Source of the DNA: Prunella strophiata
Lineage: Eukaryota > Chordata > Aves > Passeriformes > Prunellidae
Reading direction: 5' to 3'
DNA length: 64,000 bases
Assembly (NCBI GenBank): GCA_036583965.1
Contig: JAZBQD010000001.1
Coordinates: forward strand, 16,545,892 to 16,609,891
The notes below the pieces were generated by a model. That model worked only from the letters and a program-made list of their open reading frames with translations, was not told where the DNA came from and searched no databases. Each line of letters starts with the position of its first letter. Positions within the stretch are counted from its first letter, which is position 1. The position numbers and the translations under genes were made by a program. This document shows positions 24,877 to 36,071 of this stretch, in pieces.

Positions 24877-25619
24877 CTCTCCTTAAAACTGGACAAGGAC
24901 CCTGCTCCCTTGGCTGCTTCCCATCTTCATCCCTTCCCAAGCTCCTCTTCCTCTCCTGGAGGGCTGAAGGCTGCAGCCATTCAGCAAACCAGGGAAGCTC
25001 CATTGCTCATCTCACCCGTGCTGGAGTCAGGAGGATCCAGAGGTTCCTGGGTGAGCAGGGATGAGCAGAGCAGGGATCTGCATTTGCAGCTCTGCTCAAT
25101 TCCCTCCCAGGGCTCTCAGAGCTCAGCCAAGAGGGAAAACACACGAATTATTGAGCTGGGAGAGGAGTCAGCGTTTCCAAGTGAAAACTCCTCCCGTAGG
25201 CACAGTGTAAGCAGGGGAGAAAATCTCATTTCATACAATTTGTCACTCTCCTTTGATTAAGTCCTAAGTTTTCCACGTTTTTCACCCTCTGTGCTTCCCC
25301 ATCCCGCCCAGTCCCCCCCTTCCCCAATCCCCAGATCGCGCTTTCAACAACAATACCCCATCTGAAAGGCCATTATGCAGCTCCATGAATACATAATTCA
25401 AAATCCAGCTACCACAACTTTTTTTCTTTTTTTTTTCCTTTTTTTTTTAACCCCGTTGTGGGCGCCGCTTCAGCTGCCGCAGCCCGCCGGGGGCTGTGCG
25501 ACACACGCAGGTTTTCCCACAGCCTTTCGGCCCTGCCCAGGGCTAATCCCATGGAGATTAGCATGCTGATCCATCGTGATCCATCACTGCCACCCCGTGC
25601 CAGGGGATGCCCTGCCAGA
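24877..25619. other. Spacer between the inverted LTRs
   Basis: Unique-looking DNA. The part 25320-25560 is a possible regulatory patch, with CCATTATGCAG and ATACATAATTCAAA, then a T run and a short CpG-rich segment (GGGCGCCGCTTCAG, CCCGCCGGGGG). There is no gene. Confidence 0.45.
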
Positions 25620-25803
25620 GCTCGGGTTTGGGGCTGGAAAAGCCCCTGAACTGGGTAAACATGCCAGTGCTCACAGGGGTTTGGTTCTGCCTCTTGCCTT
25701 CCTCAGAACACTGAAAAACGAGGCTTTTACAATCAGCATCCACACACCTCCAAACCAAAAGCAGCTCTTGCAGGGGTAGCTGAGGGAGTTTTATCTTTGT
25801 CAG
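25620..25803. repeat. Local tandem duplication, unit A
   Basis: Starts GCTCGGGTTTGGGGCTGG, continues CAGTGCTCACAGGGG and TTGCCTTCCTC, then AGAACACTGAAAAAC, and ends TTATCTTTGTC. The same order recurs in unit B (25815-26006 plus 26310-26427). Unit A lacks about 100 bases present in B. Confidence 0.85.
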
Positions 25804-25814
25804 CCTCTGCCACG

Positions 25815-26006
25815 GCTCGGGTTTGGGGCTGGGGGGACAGGAAAAGCCCCTGAGCAGGGATCCAGGTCTGGCTGCAGGGTTTGGATGGGGGAAAGGTTCA
25901 TTTGTTGACTGCAAAAAATGTTTGCTGTGAAATGAAGCACCAGAAGAACCCAACTGGATGTTTTTCTCAGTGCTCACAGGGGTTGGTTCTGCCTCTTGCC
26001 TTCCTC
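25815..26006. repeat. Local tandem duplication, unit B, left part
   Basis: Same landmarks as unit A, with an extra stretch after AAAAGCCCCTGAG. It is cut at TTGCCTTCCTC by the inserted LTR and resumes at 26310. Confidence 0.85.
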
Positions 26007-26309
26007 TGTCACTGTGGAGCACAAACAACACGACGTGGACAGCAGCTCTTTGCAAGGTGTGAGAGAGTAAAAAGAGAGGAAGTTTATTGAATCTGACTCC
26101 ATTTATAGATTTCTGAAATGCCAGTGTCATTGGAGGGTGACAGTGCCACCTCCTCAATGCCACTGGACAACCCAACAGTCCATCAAGTTGCTCTTCCTCC
26201 ATAGAGGAAGACAAAACAATAAGTTATTTACAGAAAGTGTGTGAGAAAATTCTGCACAAGAATGTGAACATCAGAAAGCTTTAGAGTAACTTAAAAAACC
26301 AGGGTGCCA
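26007..26309 (-). mobile_element. Solo LTR of an endogenous retrovirus, copy 2
   Basis: A 303-bp element, the reverse-complement relative of 24568-24870, with ends reading TGG...ACA on its own strand. It is flanked on the plus strand by TTCCTC (26001-26006) and TCCCTC (26310-26315), a 6-bp target duplication with one later substitution. The TATAAA and AATAAA motifs are conserved. It interrupts unit B of the tandem duplication, so it inserted after that duplication arose. About 17 differences from copy 1 show two separate insertions of one family, not one inverted copy. Confidence 0.9.
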
Positions 26310-26427
26310 TCCCTCCTGCCTTTTTAGAGAACACTGAAAAACAAAGCTTTATAATCAGCATCCACACACCTCCAAACCAAAGCAGCTCTTGCAGGGGTAG
26401 CTGAGGGTGTTTTGTCTTTGTCACCCA
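26310..26427. repeat. Local tandem duplication, unit B, right part
   Basis: Resumes with TTTAGAGAACACTGAAAAAC, then CAGCATCCACACACCTCCAA and AGCAGCTCTTGCAGGGGTAG, ending TTGTCTTTGTCA, parallel to unit A at 25706-25803. Confidence 0.85.
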
Positions 26428-27081
26428 GGTAGACTGGCCCAGGGTGCCAGCTGAAGTCTGGCTCTGCCCAAATCTGCCCCCCAACCACCCAAACACATCC
26501 TCAGTGTCTGTGGAACAGCCCCTCTCATTTAGCCCCCAAATGACAATTTCTGATTAATGCCAGCCCAGTTTAGTGTTCTCAGCACTTTGCAGGGGTTTCC
26601 CAGGCAGCTCCATTCTCTGAAGAGCAAACAGTCACCCCCCCAAGGTAATTTTGGCATTTAAATTAAAGCACACAGTAGCTGTGAGCCTTTTTTGCTTATT
26701 TCCAGACAACTGCAGTCAAAGCCAGTGCAGCTACTCTGTGCCCTGTAAAGATCCCACACAAGAGAATGGGATAACCAACTCTTCAGCCAGTGGATTAACA
26801 GATTGTGAAAAGCCTGTCTCTAAAATTCACCACAAGCATTTCTAATGATCCATGGACTGATTTTTATTAAGTTTCCCACAAAGGTGAATTAGTGTCTTTC
26901 ACTATGGCAACAGCAATAAAAGGATGTAGAATGAATCCAAAAGGTCCTGGCTGCTGGGGAAATTGGTTGGCATTCTGCAAACCTATTCAAGCAGGAAAGG
27001 GTTTCTCTACGTGCTCTTCCCCCAGGTTGGTGGCTCCCATCACGTGCTCCCCTTCAGCCCAGGGATGGGACAGAGTCCATC
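26428..27081. other. Intergenic, nothing recognised
   Basis: No gene or known repeat was recognised in these 650 bases. Confidence 0.5.
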
Positions 27082-27185
27082 TTAGAATCTCAATCACAGA
27101 CCTGCAGAGTAATTCAGGTGGGAAGGGAACCTTTCAGAGGTCAGCCAGCCCAGCTCCCTGTTATCCAAACATTTCCACTCAACTG
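27082..27185 (-). mobile_element. Old CR1 LINE 3' end
   Basis: TTAGAATCTCAATCACAGAC, then AATTCAGGTGGGAAGGGAAC and CAGAGGTCAGCCAGCCCAG resemble the reversed 3' end of an older CR1 subfamily. It decays into unrecognised sequence before the next CR1 at 27328. Confidence 0.55.
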
Positions 27186-27327
27186 TGTCTTTCATTCATA
27201 AAAATTCTCTTGCAATTTGTCCTCGAGCTTCACCTTATCTGTCATTTCTTGATAGAGCAACTCCTTGCTGGGCTTTACCCCACCCTGCAGCACCCACAGT
27301 GGTTCTTTGCATTTACAATCCCTTCAT

Positions 27328-27778
27328 GGAATCACAGATTCACTAAGGTTGGAAAAGCTCTCTAAGATCATCAAGTCCATCCATCAACCCAGCCCTGTTA
27401 GGGCCATCCCAAACCCATGTCCCCAAGTGCCACATCTTTTAAATCCTTCCAGGGGTGGGGACTCCAGCACTGCCCTGGGCAGCTGTGCCAGGGCTGGACA
27501 GCCCTTTCTGTGAAGAACTTTTTCCTAATATCAAATCTAAACCTGCCCTGGCCCAGCCTGAGCCCATTCCCTCTGCTCCTGTCCCTGTTCCCTGGAGCAG
27601 AGCCTGACCAGGGGCTGTCCCCTCCTGTCAGGAGCTGTGCAGAGCCACAAGGTCCCCCCTGATCCCCCTTTTCTCCAGCTGAGCCCCTTCCCAGCTCCCT
27701 CAGCAATTCTCCAGCCCCTTCCCAGCTCCCTTCCCTTCCCTGGAGACGCCCCAGCCCCTCCATGTCCTTTCCTTAGGA
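27328..27778 (-). mobile_element. CR1 LINE fragment
   Basis: Begins ATGGAATCACAGATTCACTA, then AAGGTTGGAAAAGCTCTCTA and ATCATCAAGTCCATCCATCA, and continues through CCCCAAGTGCCACATC, CTGTGAAGAACTTTTTCCTA and CTGGCCCAGCCTGAGCCC, ending in the CCCTTCCC-rich part near GACGCCCCAGCCCCTCCATG. About 450 bp antisense, the longest CR1 in the window. It is related to the copy at 44574-44832. Confidence 0.92.
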
Positions 27779-28544
27779 TGTCAGTATTCCTGGTGGGGCT
27801 GATTAAATATCTTCCCCTGTTTTTTCAGGAGGAGGAATGGTGCATCCAAAGGATTAAGTTGCTCAGCACATTCCTGGTGTCAGGCACAGCAAAATGGAGC
27901 ATCACACCAGCTCTGAGGAGCCCTCACTGCCAAAGGGGAACCCAAGCTGTTCTGTCAGAGCAAACATCAGCAGCAAGGAGGGACCAGAGCAGGGAGAAGG
28001 AACTGTAAGGAGTGCTTGAGGTCACAGCCTGGGAGCCCTAATCAATAAAAATCAATGGTAATCTTCCCCCAAGGAAATGTTCTGTGCCTTTCAATCTTGT
28101 TTTGTCTGGAGTTGATCTAAGCAGAGGGGAAAGGCATTGACTCCTGTTACTTTTATTTGCTGAAATGCTCTGTGTACTGTCTCAGCCCCAACTTCATCTT
28201 ACCTTCCTTGAAACTCCTCCAGTTTGATAAATGGTTTGTGAAGTGGGCCAGCATCACTTCTTTCTTCTACAGCACTATCAATAGAATATTCAGATTCCCC
28301 AACACCAGGGGAGGAAAACCTTCCAGGATAGCAGCTGCACACTGCATATGTGCAGTGTTTATGGAAAGAGTAAACATGAAAAACACACATTTGGTTTTAA
28401 TTCACTTTGACTGACCCAAGGAGTCCTCCCCAGAGATAATACTCAGGTCAACACATAAATTTTCAAGTAAGTGTGCATGATTTTTGCTGCATGTTCAAAA
28501 AAGCCAGAAAGATGTGTGGGGAAGGATTTCTGAGTAGGGACACT
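27779..28544. other. Intergenic, nothing recognised
   Basis: Mixed composition with no gene or known repeat. Around 28040 there is a run of AATCAATAAAAATCAATGG. Confidence 0.5.
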
Positions 28545-28810
28545 GACACAAAACCGGTTTGATTTGTGGGCTAATTCACCATCCATCGCAGCAGCACAGC
28601 TCAGCCCCTGGGAAACCTGCTCCTGTAGGCAGAAGTACCTCGTGCCACCAGAGCCAGAGGCTCAGACACAACACATGGAATCATCTCCTGCCCTGCAAAG
28701 AGCCCCAGTGCAGCCAGCAGATGCAATCACGGGCTCAGATGTCGTCCAGCACCGCTATCGCAACCGGAGCCGCGGTTACCGCTGCTGGGAAAACGCTCCC
28801 ACTTCTCCCC
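28545..28810. promoter_or_regulatory. Possible regulatory patch with Grainyhead-like palindrome
   Basis: Contains the perfect palindrome AAACCGGTTT (28551-28560), whose AACCGGTT core is the known Grainyhead-like (GRHL) site, and 180 bases later a CpG cluster (GTCGTCCAGCACCGC, ATCGCAACCGGAGCCGCGG). The regulatory role is inferred from motif and composition only. Confidence 0.25.
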
Positions 28811-31644
28811 CTGCCAATTTCTTGAAGGCACTTTGTCACAGAGGAGCAAATTTTGTATTAGTTTTATTTTAAATTAGCCCTTTGTAGCAACAAGAATCTG
28901 GAGGCAGATGCCAGAACACGGTCCTTTTAATTATGAGCACAATGTTGTAATGTTTTACGTCCTCTGCTGCAAGGCTGGAGCACACTGTGGTGTCCTGGCT
29001 CTGGTGGAGTCCACCTCATCAAAACATTCCTTGTGGGCTTTGCCTTAAGCATCTGTTTATGTGTTCTGCTGAGCCCAAGCCCTGCAAGGCAACTGCTCCT
29101 TTTGTTGATAATGCCAGTGACAGTTTCAGTGCTTTTTAAAAAGACACTCAAGTGGCCCCCAATTCAAATCTCTCACTCTGCTTTGAAATTTGAAAATCCC
29201 AAATTCACTTCTAACAGAGATGTAGCTGGAAGCACAGGAGGACAGCCCTGATGGCCACCAATTTATCTTAATTCTCCAAATTCGAGCCAACTGCTCTCAG
29301 TATTATTCCACTGAGGAGGTGATATTGATGAAACTCAGCCAGATATGAGGGCAAAATCTCTTTTTTCAATTAGATCTTTTTTTTAACATCTCCAAAACAG
29401 AGTCCCACCATGCGACAACATCTTGAATTAATTGAGCTATGGGCAATCCTCGTTCTTTTTTGTGCACTATGAAATGTAGGAAACACAGATGCTGCCTGTT
29501 TAAACTGTCAAACAAGTTTCCTGATGGTAGCTCTCGTGTCTGCCACAGACTTGCTGGTTTGAGAAATGTTGTGAATGCAAAGTCAGAACATGTGTGCAAA
29601 ATATTCCGAGCTACAAACATCAGAATCATCAGAAACCTGGTGAAGGTTTGTACCAACTCTAACAGCTCTGGATTTTTACCATTTTCTATTTCAAACACAA
29701 CCACACTTAACTGTGAAAAACCTCCTCACCCAGAACTTGCACAGAACTGCAGGCACCTAAGTAAATAGCTGGCACATAAAAAGCCTTCCATTTTTCTTAG
29801 TTGAATTTAACAACAACAAAAACAATACTGCAGGTAATTTATGGCCCTCCTTACTCCTACAATCCTTGAAAAACAGGAGGATTAACTGGGTGAGAGCATT
29901 GTGAAATCTCACATAATGTATCCAATGGCCAGATACCATCTTTCCACACATTTCCATGGGTAGAATTGTTGAGCAGTGTGCCAAGAGGAGATCTTGATGG
30001 ACCTGACACACCAAAGGGACCAGGGCAGGTGTGCAGCAGGAAAAGGGACAAGGTGAAAACTCTCAGAAAAGGGTGAAATCACCAGAGATGTGGTTATTCT
30101 ACTGAGCCTGTGATGTCAGAGGGAACACAATTAAGACAAACCATTGAGCTTATAAATTCATGTTCCACCCTAACTTCAACATTTTTTTGGAGGACAAGTG
30201 TTTACAGCTTGGCTACAGTACGTGGCTGTGTCTTGATCCAGAGGATTTTTATTTCCAGTAAAAACAAGATGTATAGACAATTATTAGCTGTATTTTTAGT
30301 ACCACCAGAAGGTTCAGGAGATTGTAAACCTGATTTTACTTACTATAAAATACAATAATGAACATTGGTACAGAGAGGTTTGGGAAGAATCCCAGATGTT
30401 GGCTGGAAGAGGAACTGGGGAACTGCTTTCTTCTTCTGTCAAACTTCTTATTAAAATATCCAACTATTAATGTCAGAATTGAACTTTTTATTAAATACCC
30501 AGCTATTTCCACACATCACCAGTGACTGCAGGGCTTCTAATGAGGATGAACTGCTGGCTTTTAAAGCCACAATTCCACTTCTGCTTGATGCAGAGTAAGA
30601 AAAAATGAACATGTTCAGAGGAGCCCATTCACGAGGAGCTTGGTGAAGGCAGATATGGGTGTATTTGACTTCCCTGACCTCACTTTTAAGAAAAGTGGAG
30701 TCACTTCTAAAGGCCTCAACAAGAAGGGGAGGAAACCACTCCCAGTCAGCAGCCTGGATTTTAATCTCTTACCTGGCACAGGGTGACACTCAGGGAGAGG
30801 GGTTCAGTGATGCTGGGAGACTTCAAACACTCTCAAGAACCAGCAAATGACAAAATAAGGTGCCCACAGGGAGAGTCATGACACTGAGAAGCTGCAGCTC
30901 CGAGGCATTTTTGGATCAATGTACAGAGTGCTGCTCCTGGGGCTCAATGAAACAATTACAGCCCTCCTGCTGATTGCCTTTGTTTTGTCCCACAATCAAT
31001 AATTATCCACTGCAAATGTCAACCTGCTCCTGCTCTCCCAGGTCACTCTGCAAGGTAGAGAGCAGCACACAGCACTTGGCTGAACGTGCTCCTGAGCTCC
31101 TGTCACTGATAAATGTCTCCCTTCCTAAGAGGTCTAAAGAACTGAAAGATGCTCCTGGGTGCAGAAGGAAAAGTGAGGGCACAACAACAGAAAGGAAACA
31201 CAAAGGGAGTGTGGATGGAGAAGCAGCTTTTTAAAAGCATCAGAATCTTCAGGCACAAAAAGTGCATTCCTCTCTGCATATGGGAGGTGTATTTTGACAA
31301 CTTCACTCCTTTGGACTGATTGGGGTTTTTTAAAGAAAGTTCTGTCTTTTCAGGAATGTCCATTTTTAATTTTAGCAAATTTCATTTTTTTTTTCTATTT
31401 AATTGTTCTGCTTTTTCCCCACAGTTGTAAGTACTAACTATTTTGTTTTACAATAAAGGTGATAAATGAAAAATATAGATGTAATGTTTTAAAATCTGAC
31501 CAAAAGATGCAGAAGCTCCAATTTCATCACACTGCACTGGATTCCTGGAATATCTCCACCCCATTAAACTGGATGAACACAGGATGAAAGTTTTGTGAAC
31601 ACAGGAGGTCTGAGAGGATCACCTGGGCTGGTTTGAGGTGAGGG
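28811..31644. other. Intergenic, nothing recognised
   Basis: AT-rich DNA with no exon-like frame, RNA gene or recognisable repeat. There are only short A or T runs. Confidence 0.55.
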
Positions 31645-31720
31645 GTGTCAGGAATGATCCAAGGCCAGGCTGGATGGGGCTTTGAGCAGCCTGGTCTCAT
31701 GGCAGATGTCCCTGCCCAGG
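31645..31720 (+). mobile_element. CR1 LINE 3' fragment, degraded
   Basis: CCAAGGCCAGGCTGGATGGG, then CTTTGAGCAGCCTGGTCTCA and GATGTCCCTGCCCAGG match the sense strand of the CR1 3' region. The final 50 bases of the element are missing or decayed. Confidence 0.75.
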
Positions 31721-34700
31721 AAAAGCAGTTTTTCACTTCCCTTCACCACAGCCAGCTTAGGAAGGTGAATGTTCAACACATCTGGGATTTTATGTACTGC
31801 AAAAATTTCAGGGATGAGGACAATCTCAATTTGAGGACACACAGAGCAGCTGCTGCAGCCAGGCCTCCTCCAGGTTTCTGGGCACTACAAGTAATGTATT
31901 TGTATGAAAAATAGTAATTAATTTAAAATTGGGAACCTTGCATTTTCAGCTGATGAGTCTTTGCTTTCACCTTGAGCAACAGAGACAAAAATAGTCACAA
32001 AACAAATGGGTTGCAGTGCCCTTGGCAATGAAGTGTTGCAGTCTTGACTTCTTATTTCACCATTAGAAATCTTATTTTGACATAATTTAACTCCCTGCAG
32101 AGGTGAGAAGGAAATCCTGGTATCAAAATAAGGTTAAGAATGAGAGAGGAATATGGACAGAGCACAAAAACAATGCACATCAGACATTATGAATGCTCCA
32201 GCTGCACATGGTTTGGTTGGAACATGGAAAGGAGCAGCACCAAAAGCATTTGGGGACAGGTAACTCTGCCAGCTGACCCCTCTGTAATTGTCCTATGGAT
32301 CTTGATTTCAGTAATTTACTGGCAATAAAACATGTCTAATAAATTCAGTGTTATAAAAATCAGGATTATTTGTCTTGAAACAGCTTTTAATCCTGATTTT
32401 TAACACATTTGTGCTTCATTCAACTAAAGCACAACTGAACTTTGTCAACCCCACCGGACAATTTTAACTTTTTTTTTTTATTGACCCCAATTAAAAGCAG
32501 AGTAAAAAATTAAACTTGGAGTGAGATGTTAATAACAGAGACTCAGAAAATTTGGATACTCAGACAAGAAATAACTTCAATGCTGCAATGACCTGCACAG
32601 GCTGGAAATGCCATCTGGTGGTTGCAGGTTCAGAGCAGTTAAGGAGAGAAAAATTCTTTTTGCTGGGACAGGGAGGGTTGGATCTCCACCATATTTTACT
32701 GAAGTGTGGTAAACAAACAGCAAAGAGGGATCTGTGTTAAACAGAAAAATCATTTAGAATAGTGATTATAATTTTAAAAAAGTAACATTTATTTGCCAGT
32801 GTAAAACACTGAAATAATTATTGCTTCAATTACTGGAGCAGCTGGCACTAGGGCAAGCACTAAAAAAGCTGGATCAGTGGGACAATATTTAAGAAAGCTC
32901 AATCTTAAAAGCACAAATTTTGGAAAGGTAATTGTGATTTGTTACTTTAGAGAAAACACAGCAGGTTGAGCTGGCAACAGTCCCCCAAGAAGGTCTGGTG
33001 CTGGTGCAAAGAGGAACCTCAGAGACCAACTAAAGCAGGGTCACTGTAACCTAAAGGATGGAAGTTAGAGATTAAAACTTGCAGTATTTCAGCATTTACT
33101 GCACAGAATCAGACCCAGGAGCTTTGCTAGAGATGAATGCACCCAGTGAGGGATGCTCTCAGGGTGGTGGATGTGTCCTTGCCCTGCTCCAGCCTGGAGG
33201 AGACAGGAGGAGAAGCAACAAACACTTCCTGAAAGTCCCATCCAGCCTCCACTTTCCTGCTCCTGTGCAGACATGGAGAGAGAATTCCAACAGAATTCAT
33301 GTGGTTTCATCCCTTAACTCAAGCTTGCTGCCACAAATGCAGTGCACTGCCCTTCATTTATTTTCCTGTTCTACAAAGCCCCATTGATTCTTCCTGGACA
33401 ATGACAATCAGATGTCACACACAAAGGGAAATGAATGAAATCTGACACATTTATTTAAGCCTGCAGCGGGCTAAATTATAAATAAATCCTGCTTTTTCTG
33501 CAGCACAAAGGTTGCAGACTGACTGTCCCTGTGGACTCTGCTCTCTTCTCACTGCTTAACAGACTTTCCAACACTTTCTTTTGTCCTGATAGCAATCTCT
33601 CAGCAGGGCTTTTGGCAGACACATGTATTATGTGTCAAAACTGAAGTGGAAATAACTGATGGGAAGTACAAAAATCTGATGGGAATAGTTCGTAATAAGG
33701 AAATGAATAAACATCAAAACAGTAAAACATAACCAGAAAGAATACAGCCAGAAAGCTTCTGAGCTGCTACTTGTCTGAGATCAGCAGAAAGAGCATTTTC
33801 AGAGCTCAGATTGTTCTGTATTAATAAAGAGAGCATTAATATATGCTGAACTCAGGCTTACATGTTAATTGAATTAATTTCCATTCTTATTTTAATGCTG
33901 TTAGAAAACAAAGCTCTCACGAGATGAGCTTTAAATGTACTATAAAATGCATATAGTAGATTAATTTCTAGAACACTTTAATTTAGAAACCCACTGACCA
34001 CAATTGGCTCCATTTAGGATGAGTTACTATTGTACATCTGCTCCTACAATCCATCACTTTGACAAACTAAAAAACCCAAATCATTTGGCAAGTGCAAAAG
34101 TAATTCAGCATTTTGCACTCAGTCTGTGTGACTGAAGGTGCAGCTTTATAAATATATTGGTACAAGATGTGGCTACAATGCTTTGGGAAATGCTGGTGAT
34201 TCCCTGAAAAGTGAAGATTTCTGCCCTGAAAATTGCCTCCACCCTTCCAAATGCACAGAGACATGAAGAGTCTGATCAGGACAGCACATAATCTTGTCTG
34301 GAGGATTATCTGGGACAACCAGGATGAGAAGGAATTCAGAAACATGTGGCTGATCAGGCTGGAGCTTCAGAGTGATCACCTGGCAAAGAAATTCACAGAA
34401 TCTCAAAAAGATTGATGGATGTGGACTCCACAGAGAGATGGAACAGAAAATGTCCCACCAATATTTCAAGCCATGCTGGTGCTGGGCTTTGAGAAAAGTC
34501 TCCTTCAGGTATCCAGAATTAGCTGGAATTCTGCCTCATTCAGTCAGAAAATTATGCAATGTTTGGTTATCCTTATGCACATAACCCAAATTTCTGTGTT
34601 GCTGGTTTGGCTCCTTAATTTAGGGACAGGTTTTTTGTTCAACCAAGCTGAACTCAAAGAAATAGCTAGTCCTGTCCAGTCTTCATTTGTGAAAAGTCTC

Positions 34701-34730
34701 TTTATTTTATTTTATTTTATTTTATTTTAT
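34701..34730. repeat. TTTAT microsatellite, 6 units
   Basis: Six perfect TTTAT units followed by TCTAC. Confidence 0.97.
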
Positions 34731-36065
34731 TCTACTCAGAAAAGAAGTATCAATTATATTTCATGCAATCTCTTCATTAATCTGGCTGGCTGGAACTAAA
34801 ACTTTGTTCCAAAACAGGTCCTGTGTTTTGGACATGATTTTAAACTTGCAAGTTCTCTCTTCTGAAGGCTGCTACCCTTTGATGGATTCTTTGATTTTGC
34901 TGGACACTTGGTCAATCTCCAGGATAATGAAATTCCTACAAACTAATGCAGAAATCACATTCAGAGCTATTATTTCTTATAATAATTCACAGAGACTGGC
35001 AATAACTTTATTTTCTACACTTGCAAGTCAAACAGGCCTGCTAAAAAGCAATTACAAACTCAACATGCAGATTCTTGAATTGACTGACACATGTTGATGC
35101 TGGACATGTGTAAGCTTCCCATTTCTTTCCAACTAAAACAAAAAATGGCATTTTTTAGCACTGGTCACAACTCTGCATTTTCTTACCACCGTTTTATGCT
35201 CATTTATCAACAGATGACAGAACAAGGCAACCTTACATTGGAGATGGACTCTCACAAACCAGCTACACACACACAAAAAAACTTTTATAAAATAGTTTGT
35301 GCTAAGTTAAATATCTCTAAATTAATTAATTGTCAATTACAAGATATTAAATAATATTGTAATAGTGGTGAATTTTCAGCTCCACTGAAGTCACAGGCAA
35401 AATTTACAGAACTTCATCCTCAGCCTCTGCCTCCCTTCCAAAAACAGGGATAGAGGTATCAGTCCTCAGAAATACTGCACCAGTTTCCTTCTAAAATAAC
35501 ACTAAAGGGAGTCAGATCTCAGCAAACCACAGGAGATGAACTCAGGTTTTGGAGTTAATCTCAGAGTTGCCTGGTTTTGCTTTTGAATATAAATCCATAT
35601 TTGAGTTGAGCAGGAGCCAGGAGCCCAGCCTGCCAGTGGTGCTGCAGTCCCAGGGCAGGTGACAAAGTGGAAGCACCATTTCAGACTCACAGGAAATGGT
35701 CATTTTCCTCCAGTGCTCACACTAAGGACAACCTCAAGCTGTGCTCAGTTTCCAGGTTTGTACTTCTCTCCCTTTCCTTTAACTGCAGTCCTTAAAAGCT
35801 CCCCAAGAGAAACAGAGCATCAGATAAAAGTCTAATCCAAGGCATATCAGTAACAAAGATGGGCACAAAGAGATGGAGCTCTCCAGGAACTCCCAGTGGG
35901 GACATTAAGTCTGCTCCCTTGAAACTGAACAGAAACTTTGACTTCTCCAGGAGCTCAGCAAGGCCATCATTAAATGGCTTTGATAACCTTTAAGGTTTTG
36001 CAATTCATAGTGAAATTCCTCAGTGCCTGTTAGCTGATTTTGTATCACAGAAAAAGGTTTTCTCA

Positions 36066-36071
36066 TTTATT
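36066..36071 (-). terminator. Possible ATE1 polyadenylation signal
   Basis: AATAAA on the minus strand (TTTATT on plus) lies about 1.9 kb beyond the ATE1 stop codon, the first such hexamer I noticed going downstream. A TGTG stretch follows about 25 bases later, which is weak downstream-element support. Vertebrate ATE1 transcripts have long 3' UTRs, so a more distal site is equally possible. Confidence 0.2.

Noticed and set aside
25558..26214. 218-residue minus-strand open frame
   Set aside because: It runs through the second solo LTR and the tandem duplication. It matches no retroviral protein, and LTRs do not normally code here.
1..36000. FGFR2 exons or another coding gene in the left half
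   Set aside because: I looked for conserved kinase or Ig-domain text and for exon-like frames with splice sites on both strands and found none.
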